NCBI RefSeq assembly: GCF_000429085.1
Contig: NZ_AUBE01000027.1
Location: 1 to 64,000, forward strand
Origin: Streptomyces flavidovirens DSM 40150
GTDB taxonomy: Bacteria > Actinomycetota > Actinomycetes > Streptomycetales > Streptomycetaceae
Reading direction: 5' to 3'
Length of the DNA: 64,000 nucleotides
The notes under the pieces are model-generated. The model was given only the letters and a program-made list of their open reading frames with translations. It searched no databases and had not been told where the DNA came from. This document shows, in pieces, positions 9,380 through 19,205 of the stretch. Made by a program: the position numbers and the translations under genes. The number at the start of each line of letters is the position of its first letter. Position 1 is the stretch's first letter.

Positions 9380-9736
9380 TCAACAACGTCCTGCCCCACA
9401 ACACCTAGTGATCGCCGCCGAAAGCGACATAGACCACAAGACAGGCCCGTAGATTTCCTCTTCATCCATGGAACAGGCCAGCTCCTGGGGCAGCGAGCCC
9501 CGCGCGGCCCGCGCCCGCGCCTCCTCCGCCTCCTCGCTGCGCAACCATCGCGGCACCGGCGGTCGCTCCATCCAGATCCGAGGCGACGCCGTCAGGTACA
9601 GTCGCCGCATCGCCGGCACAAGCTCTTGGTCGTGAAAGGCCGCCCACGCCTTTCCGAGCGAACCGCTTGCTCGGTGCGCCTCGTCCGTTTTACCGATCAC
9701 TGCGGCAGTCACATCGCCTCTGACCTGTGAAAACAC
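9380..9736 (-). CDS. Hypothetical protein, possible fragment
   Basis: An 118-residue frame: MFSQVRGDVTAAVIGKTDEA, SLGKAWAAFHDQELVPAMRR, then an acidic-basic helix and a short hydrophobic end. The composition is protein-like but I know no family, and the C-terminus (ITRCCGAGRC) looks unnatural, so it may be the N-terminal part of a broken gene. No clear ribosome site. Confidence 0.35.
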   Translation of the reverse strand: MFSQVRGDVTAAVIGKTDEAHRASGSLGKAWAAFHDQELVPAMRRLYLTASPRIWMERPPVPRWLRSEEAEEARARAARGSLPQELACSMDEEEIYGPVLWSMSLSAAITRCCGAGRC

Positions 9737-9881
9737 GTCGCGTAAGTGTTAACGACGTCAGGATGGCCGTGTGGAGGTAATGACGCCTCCCGGCCGAGGG
9801 CGGTTGAAGATCTCTTGACGAAGTGCTCCTGCTCGTACTGGGGTTCATTGCCAGAGAGGGATGTACGGGGACTAGCGAGGG

Positions 9882-11725
9882 TTGTCGGTGCCTGCCCGTA
9901 AGCTCCTGGGCGTGCCGACGACTGACGCCTCTGCTCCGTACTCGACTGGTGGGGGCGGTGTCTGGATCGAGCACCGTTACGCGGCGACGCTGGTTGCCGC
10001 ACTGCTGACCGAGGATCCGATCAGTGAGCTCGGTGACGATGTCGTCCCGCATTCTGTGCGTCTGCAGGCCAGCTACATCGGCCCGATCGACGACGTCGTG
10101 GTGGAGGGCAGTACCCGTGACGGCCTCGGGCGGCGGGTGTCGATCGGGGTACGCCGGGATCCAGGCCTGACCACGAGCGATGAGAAGTCGGTCCCGCTGG
10201 TGCGGTCTTTCCTGCGGGTGGTTACCGGACTCTGGGATGAGGTGGCCGCCGGGCGCTGGCGGGTGGCGCTCGCGGTCGGTGTCTCCAGCACGGCGGTGCA
10301 GCAGACCGACGTGCTGGCCCGGATGGCGCGGTCCGTGTCCTTTGCTGCCGGATTTCGCACTGCCGTCGAGCGTCCGGGGGCGGCCAAGGCCGCCGTGCGG
10401 ACACGTCTCAAGCATCTGGACGCCCTGGTCGTGGCGGCCGTCAAAAACCAGGACGATTTGTCGCAGGTCGACGCCGAGGAGTTGACGTGGCGCTAGCTGA
10501 TGGCGTTGCGGGTACGGCAGATGCGATTGGAGGGTGTCGACGAGTCTGACCGGAGCACGGCCGTCTCTGCGCTACGGCGCATCGTGGCTGACGAGGCGAT
10601 GACGGTAGCTGACGACGTTTTCGCTCACCTTGCGGAGCGCTCCGGTGCTGGGCTTCTTCCGCTGCGGACCTGGACCAGACGATGGTGCGCCGCGAACTCA
10701 GCGGCCTCCCGCTGCACCGGACCTCTTCCTACGGGCAGGCCTCCTCCGGGAGGGGACCCGCCCGGATTTGCGGGGGCGGTGAAGTGAGGCTGGAACTTGA
10801 CCGGGTCGAGGAGCGGGCACGGCTCGCCGATTGGATGGACCAGGCCGGCCGGGCGAGCTCGGGCCTGGTGGTGACGGGGGAGCCTGACGTCGGGAAGTCC
10901 GCTCTGACGATCCGAACCGCACAGCAGCTCACCGATCACGGCGCGGCTGTCGCCTGCCTGAGCCTGCGTGACCTTCCCGAATCGGCAGTGCAGGTCGACA
11001 CCTCGTGGGCGGGCGCCCGTTGACGGAGGTGTTCGAGGCGGGAGGGATACGGGCGGTTCGCTTGCTCGTGATCGACGGCGCGGAAGCCGTCCTGGAGGGC
11101 CGCCGTGATCTGCTGAGGGGGGCCGCCGTCGCTGCTTTCAGGGCCGGGCCAGGGGTGGTCGCCGTCACCTGCACTGACGGGGCCACGCGGGTGCGGGAGG
11201 TTGTGCAGTCCGCCGCAGCGCAGGCGGACCGCCCGAAACGGTGGCCAGCACGTCGTGTCACGGCTCACCGGCGACGAGCGTCGCCAACTCGTCGAGACCT
11301 TTCACACCTTGATCCGCTTGAGTGCCGACACGCGAGCCGAGTGGCCGGTCGGCCGGCCGGGCCATGTCGATGTCCTGCTGCGGGCCGGCACCGTCACCGA
11401 GACCAGCACGCTGCTGTCCGAAGCGGAGGTGTTCGTTGCCGTCTGGAACGGACGCGTCCGAACGGCGAGGAATGCCTTGCCGGAAGCGTGTCAGCGGAGG
11501 ACCGGGAACAGGCCGTCCTCGCCGTTGCCCGCCGCGCGCTCAAGTTGCCGGACAGCCCATCCGCCATCGGTGCGTCGCTGCCGCCACTGCGATTCGACGC
11601 GGTGCTGCGCGCGCCGGCCAACCCCGCGTTCGCCGCAGGCGACGAGTTCGCCATGGACCTGATGCGCGACTTCGCTTTGTGCCGCCTGTTTTCACCGAAG
11701 GATGGGAGGCCTTGAGGAAGCATGA
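9882..11725 (+). pseudogene. Broken large P-loop NTPase (STAND-like) with N-terminal nuclease-like domain
   Basis: One ancestral protein can be traced through several frames. 9882-10493: TGGGGVWIEHRYAATLVAAL, then PIDDVVVEG and RRVSIGVRR, a layout like restriction-endonuclease-fold domains at the N-terminus of some NACHT/STAND proteins. TAG at 10494-10496 interrupts, and the same frame resumes (ALRVRQMRLEGVDESDRS). From ~10655 a second frame carries Walker A GEPDVGKS (10877-10900). From ~11005 a third carries Walker B RLLVIDGAEAV. Later pieces shift twice more (HVVSRLTGDERRQLVETF; EDREQAVLAVARRALKLP) before an IS5 relic cuts the end. At least five lesions, so it is dead. The original may have been a defence or signalling ATPase. 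Confidence 0.6.
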
Positions 11726-12240
11726 GCGCCCCGCTGGGCGATTCGCGCGGGCTCTGTGCGGGATTTTGTTCGTACTGCACACCGGCTTCCGGTGGAGTAC
11801 TTGCCGCAGGAGCTCGGCTTCGGTTCCGGGATGACGTGCTGGCGACGGCTCGCCGCGTGGAACGAGGCCGGCGTGTGGGACCGGCTCTATGCCGTCCTGC
11901 TGGCGAAGCTGTGGGCCGGAAAACAACTGGACTGGTCCCGGGCGGTGATCCACTCCAGCCACGTGAGGGCCGCTCGGACGAGGCCCCACAGCGGACCCAG
12001 CCCGGTCGACCGCGCACGTCCGGGCAGCCAGCACGATGTCCGCGTTGACGGGCAGGGCATCCCGCTCGCCGTGTCGCTGACCGGCGCGAAACACAACGAT
12101 GTCACCAGATGCTGCCCTTGCTCGCGAAGATTCCGTCCGTTCCGGGCCTGGTCAGGCGACCGCTACGACGACCGGACATGATCCTCGCCGACCGGGGCTA
12201 CGACCACGACAAGTACCGCCGCCTCGTCTGGGCCCAGGGC
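11725..12240 (+). mobile_element. IS5-family transposase relic, frameshifted
   Basis: Three frames are needed to read it: RALCGILFVLHTGFRW, then EYLPQELGFGSGMTCWRRLA with WSRAVIHSSHVRAA and GPSPVDRARPGS, then MILADRGYDHDKYRRLVW. These are the N-terminal, first-Asp and second-Asp regions of an IS5-type transposase. The part with the catalytic Glu is missing, so the element is truncated and inactive. It follows directly on the broken NTPase gene and probably ended it. Confidence 0.75.
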
Positions 12241-12279
12241 ATCCAAAGCCGAGCGCGATGCCGGTGGACTGACCGGGCC

Positions 12280-12430
12280 ATGGGCCTGTCCAGTCCCTCG
12301 TCCGTGCACTACCAGCTCAAGCAGCCGGAGGGACGACGCTCACCAATCTCGCAGACGGTGGGCGCGTCACCGTATTCGCGGATCCAGTACCGCATACAGG
12401 CCAGGATGTCCTCCTGCCTCAAGCTCAGAC
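12280..12430. pseudogene. LexA-like DNA-binding domain split and partly inverted
   Basis: On the minus strand (about 12430 to 12336) the DNA reads LSLRQEDILACMRYWIREYG and PTVCEIGER, which is the start of a LexA winged-HTH domain. The continuation expected next, GLSSPSSVHYQLKQ, is present but on the plus strand at 12283-12324. The ~50 bases from 12280 to ~12335 are therefore inverted relative to the first part. No protease domain follows. The surrounding 12,240-12,724 holds no other recognisable gene. Confidence 0.6.
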
Positions 12431-12724
12431 CAGTCCTCACCGAGCATCCACCTCTTCCTGCTGCGGGGCGCGCACGGCCGGCCGCAGCTCCACCCCCCCA
12501 AGCTGCGGCCGACCGCCCACTGGGCATGGTCCACAGTCGTACTGCGCCTGGATCAGGTCGCGAGGGAACGTACTTTGCGCCATGTCTCAAAGTAGAGCGC
12601 AAGTTCGAATTCGGAGGTCAACCCGCAACTGAGACTGCGACTCCGGGGCTGCCTGTGCCACTGAACCTTGAGTGTGTGCCATCGCGGTTGAGTGGTGAGG
12701 GGCCGCGCACTGGGACTCAGTGCC

Positions 12725-13846
12725 TCAGGGCTCATGCAGGCGTACGGCGAGGGCGGCGATGTCGTCGTCAAGGCGTCCTCTGCTGTAGCGGAGGAGATCG
12801 CGGTGAAGAGCCGTTAGAAGTTCGCTGGGCGGTGTCGGGGGCTGTTGACGCATCCAAGCTGCCAGCGGGAAGAACTCGCCGTCGCGGGCGCGGGCCTCGG
12901 CGATCCCGTCGGTGTAGAGGAGCAGCAGGTCGTTGGGGGCGAAGTCGAAGGTGTCGACGTTGTACTGGTCGCCGATCAGCTCCGCGAGGCTGAGCAGTGG
13001 CGATGGGGTGGCCGACTCGAGGACACGGAGTTTCCCGCGGTTCAGGAGCAGCGGCGGGGGGTGTCCGCAGTTGAGGATGTCGATACGTCTGCCCTCGTGC
13101 GGGATCTCGACGAGAAGGGCGGTGGCGAAGCGCTCCATCGGCCCCTCGGGGGGAAAGGCGGCGTTGTAACGGGTGCTGCTGGCGTCCAGCCTGCGTGCGA
13201 CGTTGACCATGTCGATCTCGCCGTAGGCCGCCTCCCGGAAGGCGTTGACGATCGCCGCGGCCGCCCCCACTGCCGGCAGGCCCTTGCCTCGCACGTCACC
13301 GATGAGCAGCCTGACCCCGTATGGAGTGTCGACCACTTCGTAGAAATCCCCGCCGATGCGGGCCTCCGCCGCGGCCGCGAGATACAGCGACTCGATCTCG
13401 ATGTTGCCGAGGCGGCGTGGCATAGGGCTCAGCACCACCTGCTGCGCCGCGTCGGCGACGAGCCGTACCTGGAAGAGGGTGCGCTCCCGCTGGAGCCGGA
13501 TATGGCTTCCGTACGCGGCGGCCACGGTAACGGCGATGATCCCTGCGGCCGTCCACCACGTCCCCAGATCGGGGAAGACGAGGCTGAGGCCGATCATCAG
13601 AAAGAGGCAGACCGTCCCGAGCAGGACGGTGGGGAGCACCGGCCACATGGCGGCGGCGAGGGCTGGCGCCGCGGGCAGGAGGCGGCTGAAGGCCATTTCC
13701 GGCGGCGTGGTGTATGCCAGGCTGGCGATGACGATCATCAGGATGACCGGCGATAGCCGCACGAGTCTTCCCGGGCCGCGGCGCCTACGGGGCCGCAGCC
13801 GTCCAGACTTGATCACGTTCCCAGGATATATGCGCAATAGGGGCAT
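12725..13846 (-). CDS. Membrane-anchored SpoIIE/PP2C-type serine phosphatase
   Basis: A 373-residue protein: about four hydrophobic helices (residues 31-46, ~55-70, 72-90, 98-114), a short linker and a PP2C domain of the SpoIIE/RsbU type. Metal-binding and core motifs are visible: GGDFYEVV (~165), GDVRGKGLPA, NCGHPPPLLL, LLLYTDGIAEARA and DDDIAALAVRL at the C-terminus. Such enzymes dephosphorylate anti-sigma-factor antagonists in Streptomyces stress and development signalling. No GAF, PAS or kinase domain is fused, so the signal would enter through the membrane part. Monocistronic; start at ATG 13846. Confidence 0.92.
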   Translation of the reverse strand: MPLLRIYPGNVIKSGRLRPRRRRGPGRLVRLSPVILMIVIASLAYTTPPEMAFSRLLPAAPALAAAMWPVLPTVLLGTVCLFLMIGLSLVFPDLGTWWTAAGIIAVTVAAAYGSHIRLQRERTLFQVRLVADAAQQVVLSPMPRRLGNIEIESLYLAAAAEARIGGDFYEVVDTPYGVRLLIGDVRGKGLPAVGAAAAIVNAFREAAYGEIDMVNVARRLDASSTRYNAAFPPEGPMERFATALLVEIPHEGRRIDILNCGHPPPLLLNRGKLRVLESATPSPLLSLAELIGDQYNVDTFDFAPNDLLLLYTDGIAEARARDGEFFPLAAWMRQQPPTPPSELLTALHRDLLRYSRGRLDDDIAALAVRLHEP

Positions 13847-13969
13847 AGCGCTCTGACGGGCAGAGTCGGCCGCCTGCTGATGTCCCGACTCAATGAACCG
13901 AGCGCCATCTCACGCGTTCCAGCCGACGCGTGGCCTGACCGGGCTCAGCTCGTTGGGCAGGCATGGACG

Positions 13970-14287
13970 ATGACAAACCAGGGGCATCGGCGCTCGCCCT
14001 GGCCGAGGGACTTGTGGCGGGCAGAGTTCCAACGGCAAGTGATGGCAGATCCTCCGCGGGCGCTGGAAACCGTAAACCGACTCGTGCTGGGGATGCACTG
14101 CTCCGTGTCATCGTCGGCAATCGACGCAGCACTGAAGGCGGGCGTGGGTTGGCATGAGATCGGGTGCGCAATCGCTGCGTTGGAAGGGTCCGGCATTCTC
14201 CTGAAACAGGTGGCAGCGCTGCTCCTGAGGCTTCCTGCCGCCTATCGTGCCGCTGAACGGCAAATGCTCGCTCAGGCTTTCGGGTAA
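13970..14287 (+). CDS. Small hypothetical protein
   Basis: A ~105-residue frame starting MTNQGHRRSPWPRDLWRAEF, with an amphipathic middle (MHCSVSSSAIDAALKAGVGW) and a helical end with AALLLRLPAAYRAAERQML. The frame is open further up to 13880. No family recognised and no strong ribosome site; the protein-like composition is the main support. Confidence 0.4.
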   Translation: MTNQGHRRSPWPRDLWRAEFQRQVMADPPRALETVNRLVLGMHCSVSSSAIDAALKAGVGWHEIGCAIAALEGSGILLKQVAALLLRLPAAYRAAERQMLAQAFG

Positions 14288-15561
14288 GAGACGGAAGAAG
14301 AGGCCCAGGGCGCTCGAAGGCTGGCGCAGCAAGCACCCAGATGGGGATGTTTGGTCGGCGGCAATTCAGCGTTTCCAGCTGAACACACGGTTTCCGGTGG
14401 AGCCCACTTAGCGTGCGATCCCGTTTTCCTAGGCCACCAGCACCATCGCCATCCTCCGGCGAGACGGCGACTCGGTTCGTTGAGACAGGACAGCTGGCTT
14501 CACGAAGTTCCGGCGGCATACGTTCATGGTTCCCGGAGGCACCCGCCAATCGGAAAGGTCGATGTTCACGAGAACGAGAACGAGAACGAGGACGAGAACG
14601 AGGACGAGAACGGGAGGCATCCGTCGGCGCGCGGCAACGACGCGATGACGGGCGCCACCCCAAGCCCGTAGCCAGTGCTCGGGTGCCCCAGGCCCCCCGG
14701 ACGGTGGCATACGGCATCCCGCCGGTTCTGAGCCACCCATTCGCCGCCCTGCGGCTTCACATCGGCGGCTTCCAGCAGCGCGAGCACCTCTTCGTCGTCA
14801 CACCGGCCGATCGGATGCGGTTCCTCCCGGGCCGTCGACCTCCCAGCCCAACCAGCAGCGGATCGTCGTCGACCACATCCATCACCGTGGCATCTGTCGT
14901 GGCCAGTTCTGATTCCCGCTGGCGTCCACTTCGGGCGAGTTGTCCGGCCGCGATGGTCGCAGTGGTTGATCAGCATGGCGGAGCCCCAGCGGCAATGCGC
15001 GCCGAGCGCCGACGAGGTGATTGGCAGCAGACGGAGATGCAAATCCGACGGTGGCCGAGCGCATGGTGAGCCATCCGCAAGAGCAGTACCGGCGTGACCA
15101 GGTTTGTCATCCCGGCCCGGTCCTTGACTGTGACACATGCCAGAAGCCTGGAAGATGCCGTCTGGTCTGCCGGTTAGCCGGATGCATATGCCCGAGTCGC
15201 GCATCTTTATGCGATATGCCACCTTAGGGATGTCGCCCGGCGGACTCGCTGAAGCCGTTGCATGGCCCGAAGTCTTCTTGTGAAGGCTGGGCTGGGCCGG
15301 TGAGCGGTTCCCAGGGCGGCCGGCTGATGTCTGAGAGCGGGCCTGGTCCACCGCGTCATGCGGGAGGGGCAGGCAGGCTCATCAGATGTCAGCGCATGCT
15401 CGGTGCCCGGTGCTGTCCGGGTGCTCTACCCATTCACCAGCAACGTGCCGCTGTGACGCGGCGTGCCTACCCCTGCCCATGAAGCGGTGTTGTGGTGCGC
15501 CCGCAGACCGGCGCGAGCGTTCTCCGGCGGTGATGTGCCGCCGGTGTGAGGGAGTGTCGGA
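14288..15561. other. Long gap, no supported gene
   Basis: About 1.27 kb. Several frames are open on both strands, but their predicted proteins are rich in Arg/Pro/Gly and have no ribosome sites. A weak protein-like run lies on the minus strand near 14720-14820 (DDEEVLALLEAADVKP). The gap contains the hexamer repeat at 14569-14610. It may be a decayed gene region. Confidence 0.4.
14569..14610. repeat. Tandem hexamer repeat, seven units
   Basis: Seven consecutive 6-base units, CGAGAA or CGAGGA, run without interruption from 14569 to 14610. Any frame across them gives a two-residue repeat (RT, EN/ED or, antisense, VL/FS). It lies in the gene-poor gap. Confidence 0.9.
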
Positions 15562-17415
15562 ATGCCCAGTGCCATCGAGGACTACGCGTTCCTGGGAGAC
15601 CTGCATTCGGGTGCGCTGGTCGGGCGTGACGGGTCGATCGACTGGTTGTGTCTGCCGAGGTTCGATTCGCCGGCGTGCTTCGCCGCGCTGCTGCACGACA
15701 AGGATGCCGGCCGCTGGCTGCTGGCCCCGGCTTCGGGCGGCCCTGCCACGCGGCGCCGTTACCGGGACGACACCCTGATCCTGGAGAGCGAGTGGCACAC
15801 GGCCGGGGGCAGCGTGCGGATCGTGGACTGCATGCCGCTGCGCGGGGAGGGGTCCGACCTGGTTCGCCTGGTGGAAGGGATCAGCGGACGGGTCACCATG
15901 CGGATGGACCTGCGGCTGCGTCCCGACTACGGCCGCATCATCCCCTGGGTGAACCGGACCGGCGGCGGACTGCGGGCCGTGGCCGGCCCGGACGCCTTCT
16001 GGCTGCACACGCCCGTGGCCGTCTACGGCGAGAACATGGCCACCAAGGCCGAGTTCACCGTCGAGGCCGGCCAGCAGGTGCCGTTCGTCCTCACCCACAA
16101 GCCCTCCCACCTGGCCAGCCATCCCAAGCCGGTCGAGGCTGTTGCCGCCATCGCGGACACCGAGCGCTTCTGGCGGACCTGGATGAGCCGGTGCACCTAC
16201 CAGGGGCAGTGGCAGCAGGCGGTGCGGCGCTCCCTGATCACCCTCAAGGGCCTCACCTATCAGCCCACCGGCGGGATCTTGGCGGCAGCCACGACATCAC
16301 TGCCCGAGCAGATCGGAGGACCGCGCAACTGGGACTACCGGTTCTGCTGGTTGCGCGATGCGACCTTCACGTTGCAGGCGCTGGTGGGCACCGGCTATCT
16401 GGAGGAGGCGTCGGCGTGGCGGGAGTGGCTGCTGCGCGCGGTCGCCGGCAATCCCGCCGACCTGCAGATCATGTACGGCCTCGACGGCACCTGGCGGCTG
16501 CCCGAGTACTCCCTGGACTGGCTGTCCGGCTACGAAGGGTCGAGCCCGGTCCTGGTCGGCAACGCCGCGGCCGGCCAGTTCCAGCTCGACGTGTGGGGAG
16601 AGGTCCTGGAGTGCTTCTACGTGGCCCGCGAGGCGGGACTGCCGGCCAATGATCCCGCCTGGAACGTGCAGCTGTCCCTGCTGGACTTCCTGGAGAGCAA
16701 CTGGAGCGAACCGGACAGCAGCCTGTGGGAAGTCCGCGGCGATTCCCGGCACTTCGTCCACTCCAAGGTCATGGCGTGGGCGGGACTGGACCGCGCGGTG
16801 CGCTCGGTCCTGCACCACGGCCGCTGGGGCCCGGTGGACCGCTGGGAGGAACTGCGCGACCGTATCCACGCGGAGGTGTGCGCCAAGGGCTTCGACAGCG
16901 AGCGCAATACCTTCACCCAGTTCTACGGCTCCAAGGGACTGGACGCGGCGCTGCTGTTGCTGCCGCGGGTCGGTTTTCTGCCGTGGGAGGACCCGCGGGT
17001 GCGGGGCACCGTGGACGCCGTACGCCGCGAGCTGAGCGAGGACGGTTTCCTGCTGCGTTACCGGCCTGAGGCGGACGGCGGTGTCGACGGCCTGCCCGGC
17101 GACGAGGCGACTTTCCTCGTCTGTACGTTCTGGCTCGCCGACGCGCTGCACGGCACCGGCCGCCGGCGGGAGGCGAAGGAGCTGTTCGAGCGGTTGCTGG
17201 ACCTGCGCAACGACGTGGGACTGCTCAGCGAGGAGTACGACCCGCGCACGGGCCGCCATCTGGGCAACACCCCCCAGGCGTTCAGCATGGTCGGCCTGGT
17301 CAACACCGCTCTGTGGCTCAGCGGCACGGCCGACATCACCTCCGTCGACGGCCAGCCGGGCCATGCCGTCGACGTCGATTCCCTGGGTCGTCGGCCCAGC
17401 CGTGTGCGTCCCTGA
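15562..17415 (+). CDS. Glycoside hydrolase family 15 (glucoamylase/trehalase-like)
   Basis: A 617-residue cytoplasmic enzyme without signal peptide. The N-terminus (MPSAIEDYAFLGDLHSGALV-GRDGSIDWLCLPRFDSPACF) is the beta-sandwich domain of the bacterial GH15 group that includes actinobacterial trehalases and dextran glucosidases. The (alpha/alpha)6 barrel follows, with NWDYRFCWLRDATFTLQAL, the acid-bearing segment around YSLDWLSGYEGSSPVLVGNA and the late QFYGSKGLDAALLLLP. It would release glucose from trehalose or short glucans by inversion. GAGGGAG precedes ATG 15562. The next gene starts 47 bases downstream and encodes a sugar oxidase, so its product may feed it. Substrate not decided. Confidence 0.9.
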   Translation: MPSAIEDYAFLGDLHSGALVGRDGSIDWLCLPRFDSPACFAALLHDKDAGRWLLAPASGGPATRRRYRDDTLILESEWHTAGGSVRIVDCMPLRGEGSDLVRLVEGISGRVTMRMDLRLRPDYGRIIPWVNRTGGGLRAVAGPDAFWLHTPVAVYGENMATKAEFTVEAGQQVPFVLTHKPSHLASHPKPVEAVAAIADTERFWRTWMSRCTYQGQWQQAVRRSLITLKGLTYQPTGGILAAATTSLPEQIGGPRNWDYRFCWLRDATFTLQALVGTGYLEEASAWREWLLRAVAGNPADLQIMYGLDGTWRLPEYSLDWLSGYEGSSPVLVGNAAAGQFQLDVWGEVLECFYVAREAGLPANDPAWNVQLSLLDFLESNWSEPDSSLWEVRGDSRHFVHSKVMAWAGLDRAVRSVLHHGRWGPVDRWEELRDRIHAEVCAKGFDSERNTFTQFYGSKGLDAALLLLPRVGFLPWEDPRVRGTVDAVRRELSEDGFLLRYRPEADGGVDGLPGDEATFLVCTFWLADALHGTGRRREAKELFERLLDLRNDVGLLSEEYDPRTGRHLGNTPQAFSMVGLVNTALWLSGTADITSVDGQPGHAVDVDSLGRRPSRVRP

Positions 17416-17462
17416 CACCCCCTGCCGTGCCGCCTGATCAATCCCCTGCGAGAGGAATCCAC

Positions 17463-19175
17463 ATGAACGACAACGACGTGCTCGGCGCCGAGTACGACGC
17501 GCTGATCATCGGCAGCGGCCCGGTGGGCTGCACCTTCGCCCGCAAACTGGTCGAGGCCGGCAAGCACGTGCTGATGATCGACGCGGGGGCCCAGCTGTCC
17601 CGGCGTTACGGCGAACACCTCAAGAACAGTTACCTGTTCCAGAAGAACATCGACCTGTTCGTCTCCGTCATCAAGGGCAATCTGCTGCCCCTGTCGACGG
17701 CGACCAACAAGGAGCCGGCCCTCACCCTCGACCCGTCGGCGTTCGCCTACGACCCGGACAAGTACGCCGGCTTCTCCATGCGCAACCAGAACCCCGAGCA
17801 GAAGAAGCACACCAACCTGCCGGCCGCGGCGGCGACCTACGCCGTCGGCGGCATGGCCACCCACTGGACGTGCGCCGTTCCCCGCTTCCACGCGCAGGTC
17901 GAACGGCGCAACGGGGACCAGGAATACCCCATCGACGACAAGAAGATGGACGAGCTGTACGACAAGGCCGAGACCCTGCTGGGCCGGCAGACCTCCGTCT
18001 TCGCCGCTTCCGCCCGACACCTGCTGGTCAAGCAGGTACTGAAGCAGTCGGGCGAGGAGTTCAGCGATGTCGCCGAACTGCCGCTGGCGGTCAGCGAACG
18101 CGTCGACTCCGAGCGGACCTCCGCGGTGACCTGGTCCGCGGCCGATACCGTCCTGGGTGACCTGGCCGAGCCCACGCACCGGCCGTCCGAGGGCTCGTTC
18201 ACCCTGCTGCCCGAGCACCAGTGCGTCCGCCTGGAGATCACCGGCGCGGGCAAGCGACAGAAGGTCGAGTACGCCGTCGTACGCCACCTGCGCGACCTGC
18301 GCCGCGAGATCCAGCTCCGGGCCAAGACGTATGTGGTGGCGTGCGGTGCGGTACCCACCCCGCAGCTGCTGTTCAACTCCGGTGTCACGCTGCCCGCACT
18401 CGGCCGCTACCTCACCGAACAGCCCATGTCCTTCTGCCAGGTGGTCCTCCAGCAGGAGCACATGAACAACATCGAGTCGATCCTGCGCGGCGTCTCCGGC
18501 AGCGACGACGACGCCCCTGCCGCGTCCGCCGCCGAACGGGTCGCCGCCTACCGCGCCGCCCAGCTCAAGCGGCTGCACGGCGGTGACAAAACCGCCGACC
18601 CCGTGCCTTTCCCGCCTGCCGAGCGCGATCCGAACCTGGCCCTGCTGGTGACCGAGCAGCGCCCCTGGCACTGTCAGATCCACCGCGACGCCTTCACCTA
18701 CGGGGCCGTGCCGCCCAATGTCGATCCCCGGCTCATCGTGGACCTGCGCTGGTTCGGCATCTCCCGCCCCCGCCCGGAGAACAAGGTCACCTTCTCCCGG
18801 AAGATCCGCGACACCTTCGACATGCCGCAGCCCACCTTCCACTTCCGCCTCGACGAGGCCGAACGGAAGGAGACGGACCGCATGAACGAGCACATGCTGC
18901 GCACCGCTGCCGCACTCGGTGGCTTCATGCCCGGCTCCGAGCCTGTTTTCCTCACCCCCGGCCTGCCGCTGCACATCGCCGGCACCACCCGGATGGGCAC
19001 CAGCGAGCTGGACAGCGTCGTCGACGAGTACTCCAAGGTCTGGAACGTCGACAACCTCTACCTCGGCGGCAACGGCCTGCACCCCTTCGGCAACGCCTCC
19101 AACCCCACGCTGACCAGCGTCGCCATGGCCGTGCACGCGGCCGAGACCATCCTCAGCGGCCACCCCGGGCACTGA
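17463..19175 (+). CDS. Pyranose-2-oxidase-like GMC flavoenzyme
   Basis: A 570-residue GMC oxidoreductase. Near the N-terminus is the ADP-binding LIIGSGPVGCTFARKL. AVGGMATHWTCA (residues 127-138) matches the flavinylation loop of pyranose 2-oxidase, with His134 as the expected covalent FAD ligand. The C-terminal catalytic pair is His504 (PLHIAGTTRMG) and Asn547 (NASNPTLTSVAMA), with almost the spacing of fungal P2O. Such enzymes oxidise C2 (or C3) of aldopyranoses and make H2O2 or reduce quinones; bacterial relatives also act on C-glycosides. GAGAGGAA precedes ATG 17463. The neighbouring isomerase and dehydratase-like genes suggest the keto-sugar is processed further. Confidence 0.85.
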   Translation: MNDNDVLGAEYDALIIGSGPVGCTFARKLVEAGKHVLMIDAGAQLSRRYGEHLKNSYLFQKNIDLFVSVIKGNLLPLSTATNKEPALTLDPSAFAYDPDKYAGFSMRNQNPEQKKHTNLPAAAATYAVGGMATHWTCAVPRFHAQVERRNGDQEYPIDDKKMDELYDKAETLLGRQTSVFAASARHLLVKQVLKQSGEEFSDVAELPLAVSERVDSERTSAVTWSAADTVLGDLAEPTHRPSEGSFTLLPEHQCVRLEITGAGKRQKVEYAVVRHLRDLRREIQLRAKTYVVACGAVPTPQLLFNSGVTLPALGRYLTEQPMSFCQVVLQQEHMNNIESILRGVSGSDDDAPAASAAERVAAYRAAQLKRLHGGDKTADPVPFPPAERDPNLALLVTEQRPWHCQIHRDAFTYGAVPPNVDPRLIVDLRWFGISRPRPENKVTFSRKIRDTFDMPQPTFHFRLDEAERKETDRMNEHMLRTAAALGGFMPGSEPVFLTPGLPLHIAGTTRMGTSELDSVVDEYSKVWNVDNLYLGGNGLHPFGNASNPTLTSVAMAVHAAETILSGHPGH

Positions 19176-19205
19176 CCCACTCCCCGCGACCCCCAGGACT
19201 GTCCC

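Noticed and set aside
12601-12700. GTTCGAATTC near 12,607 as a tRNA T-loop
   Set aside because: No acceptor stem or anticodon arm fits around it.
14569-14610. Repeat considered as a CRISPR-like array
   Set aside because: Units are six bases with no spacers.
14566-15351. A 261-codon minus-strand frame in the gap
   Set aside because: No start site, the hexamer repeat is inside it, and most of it has shadow composition.
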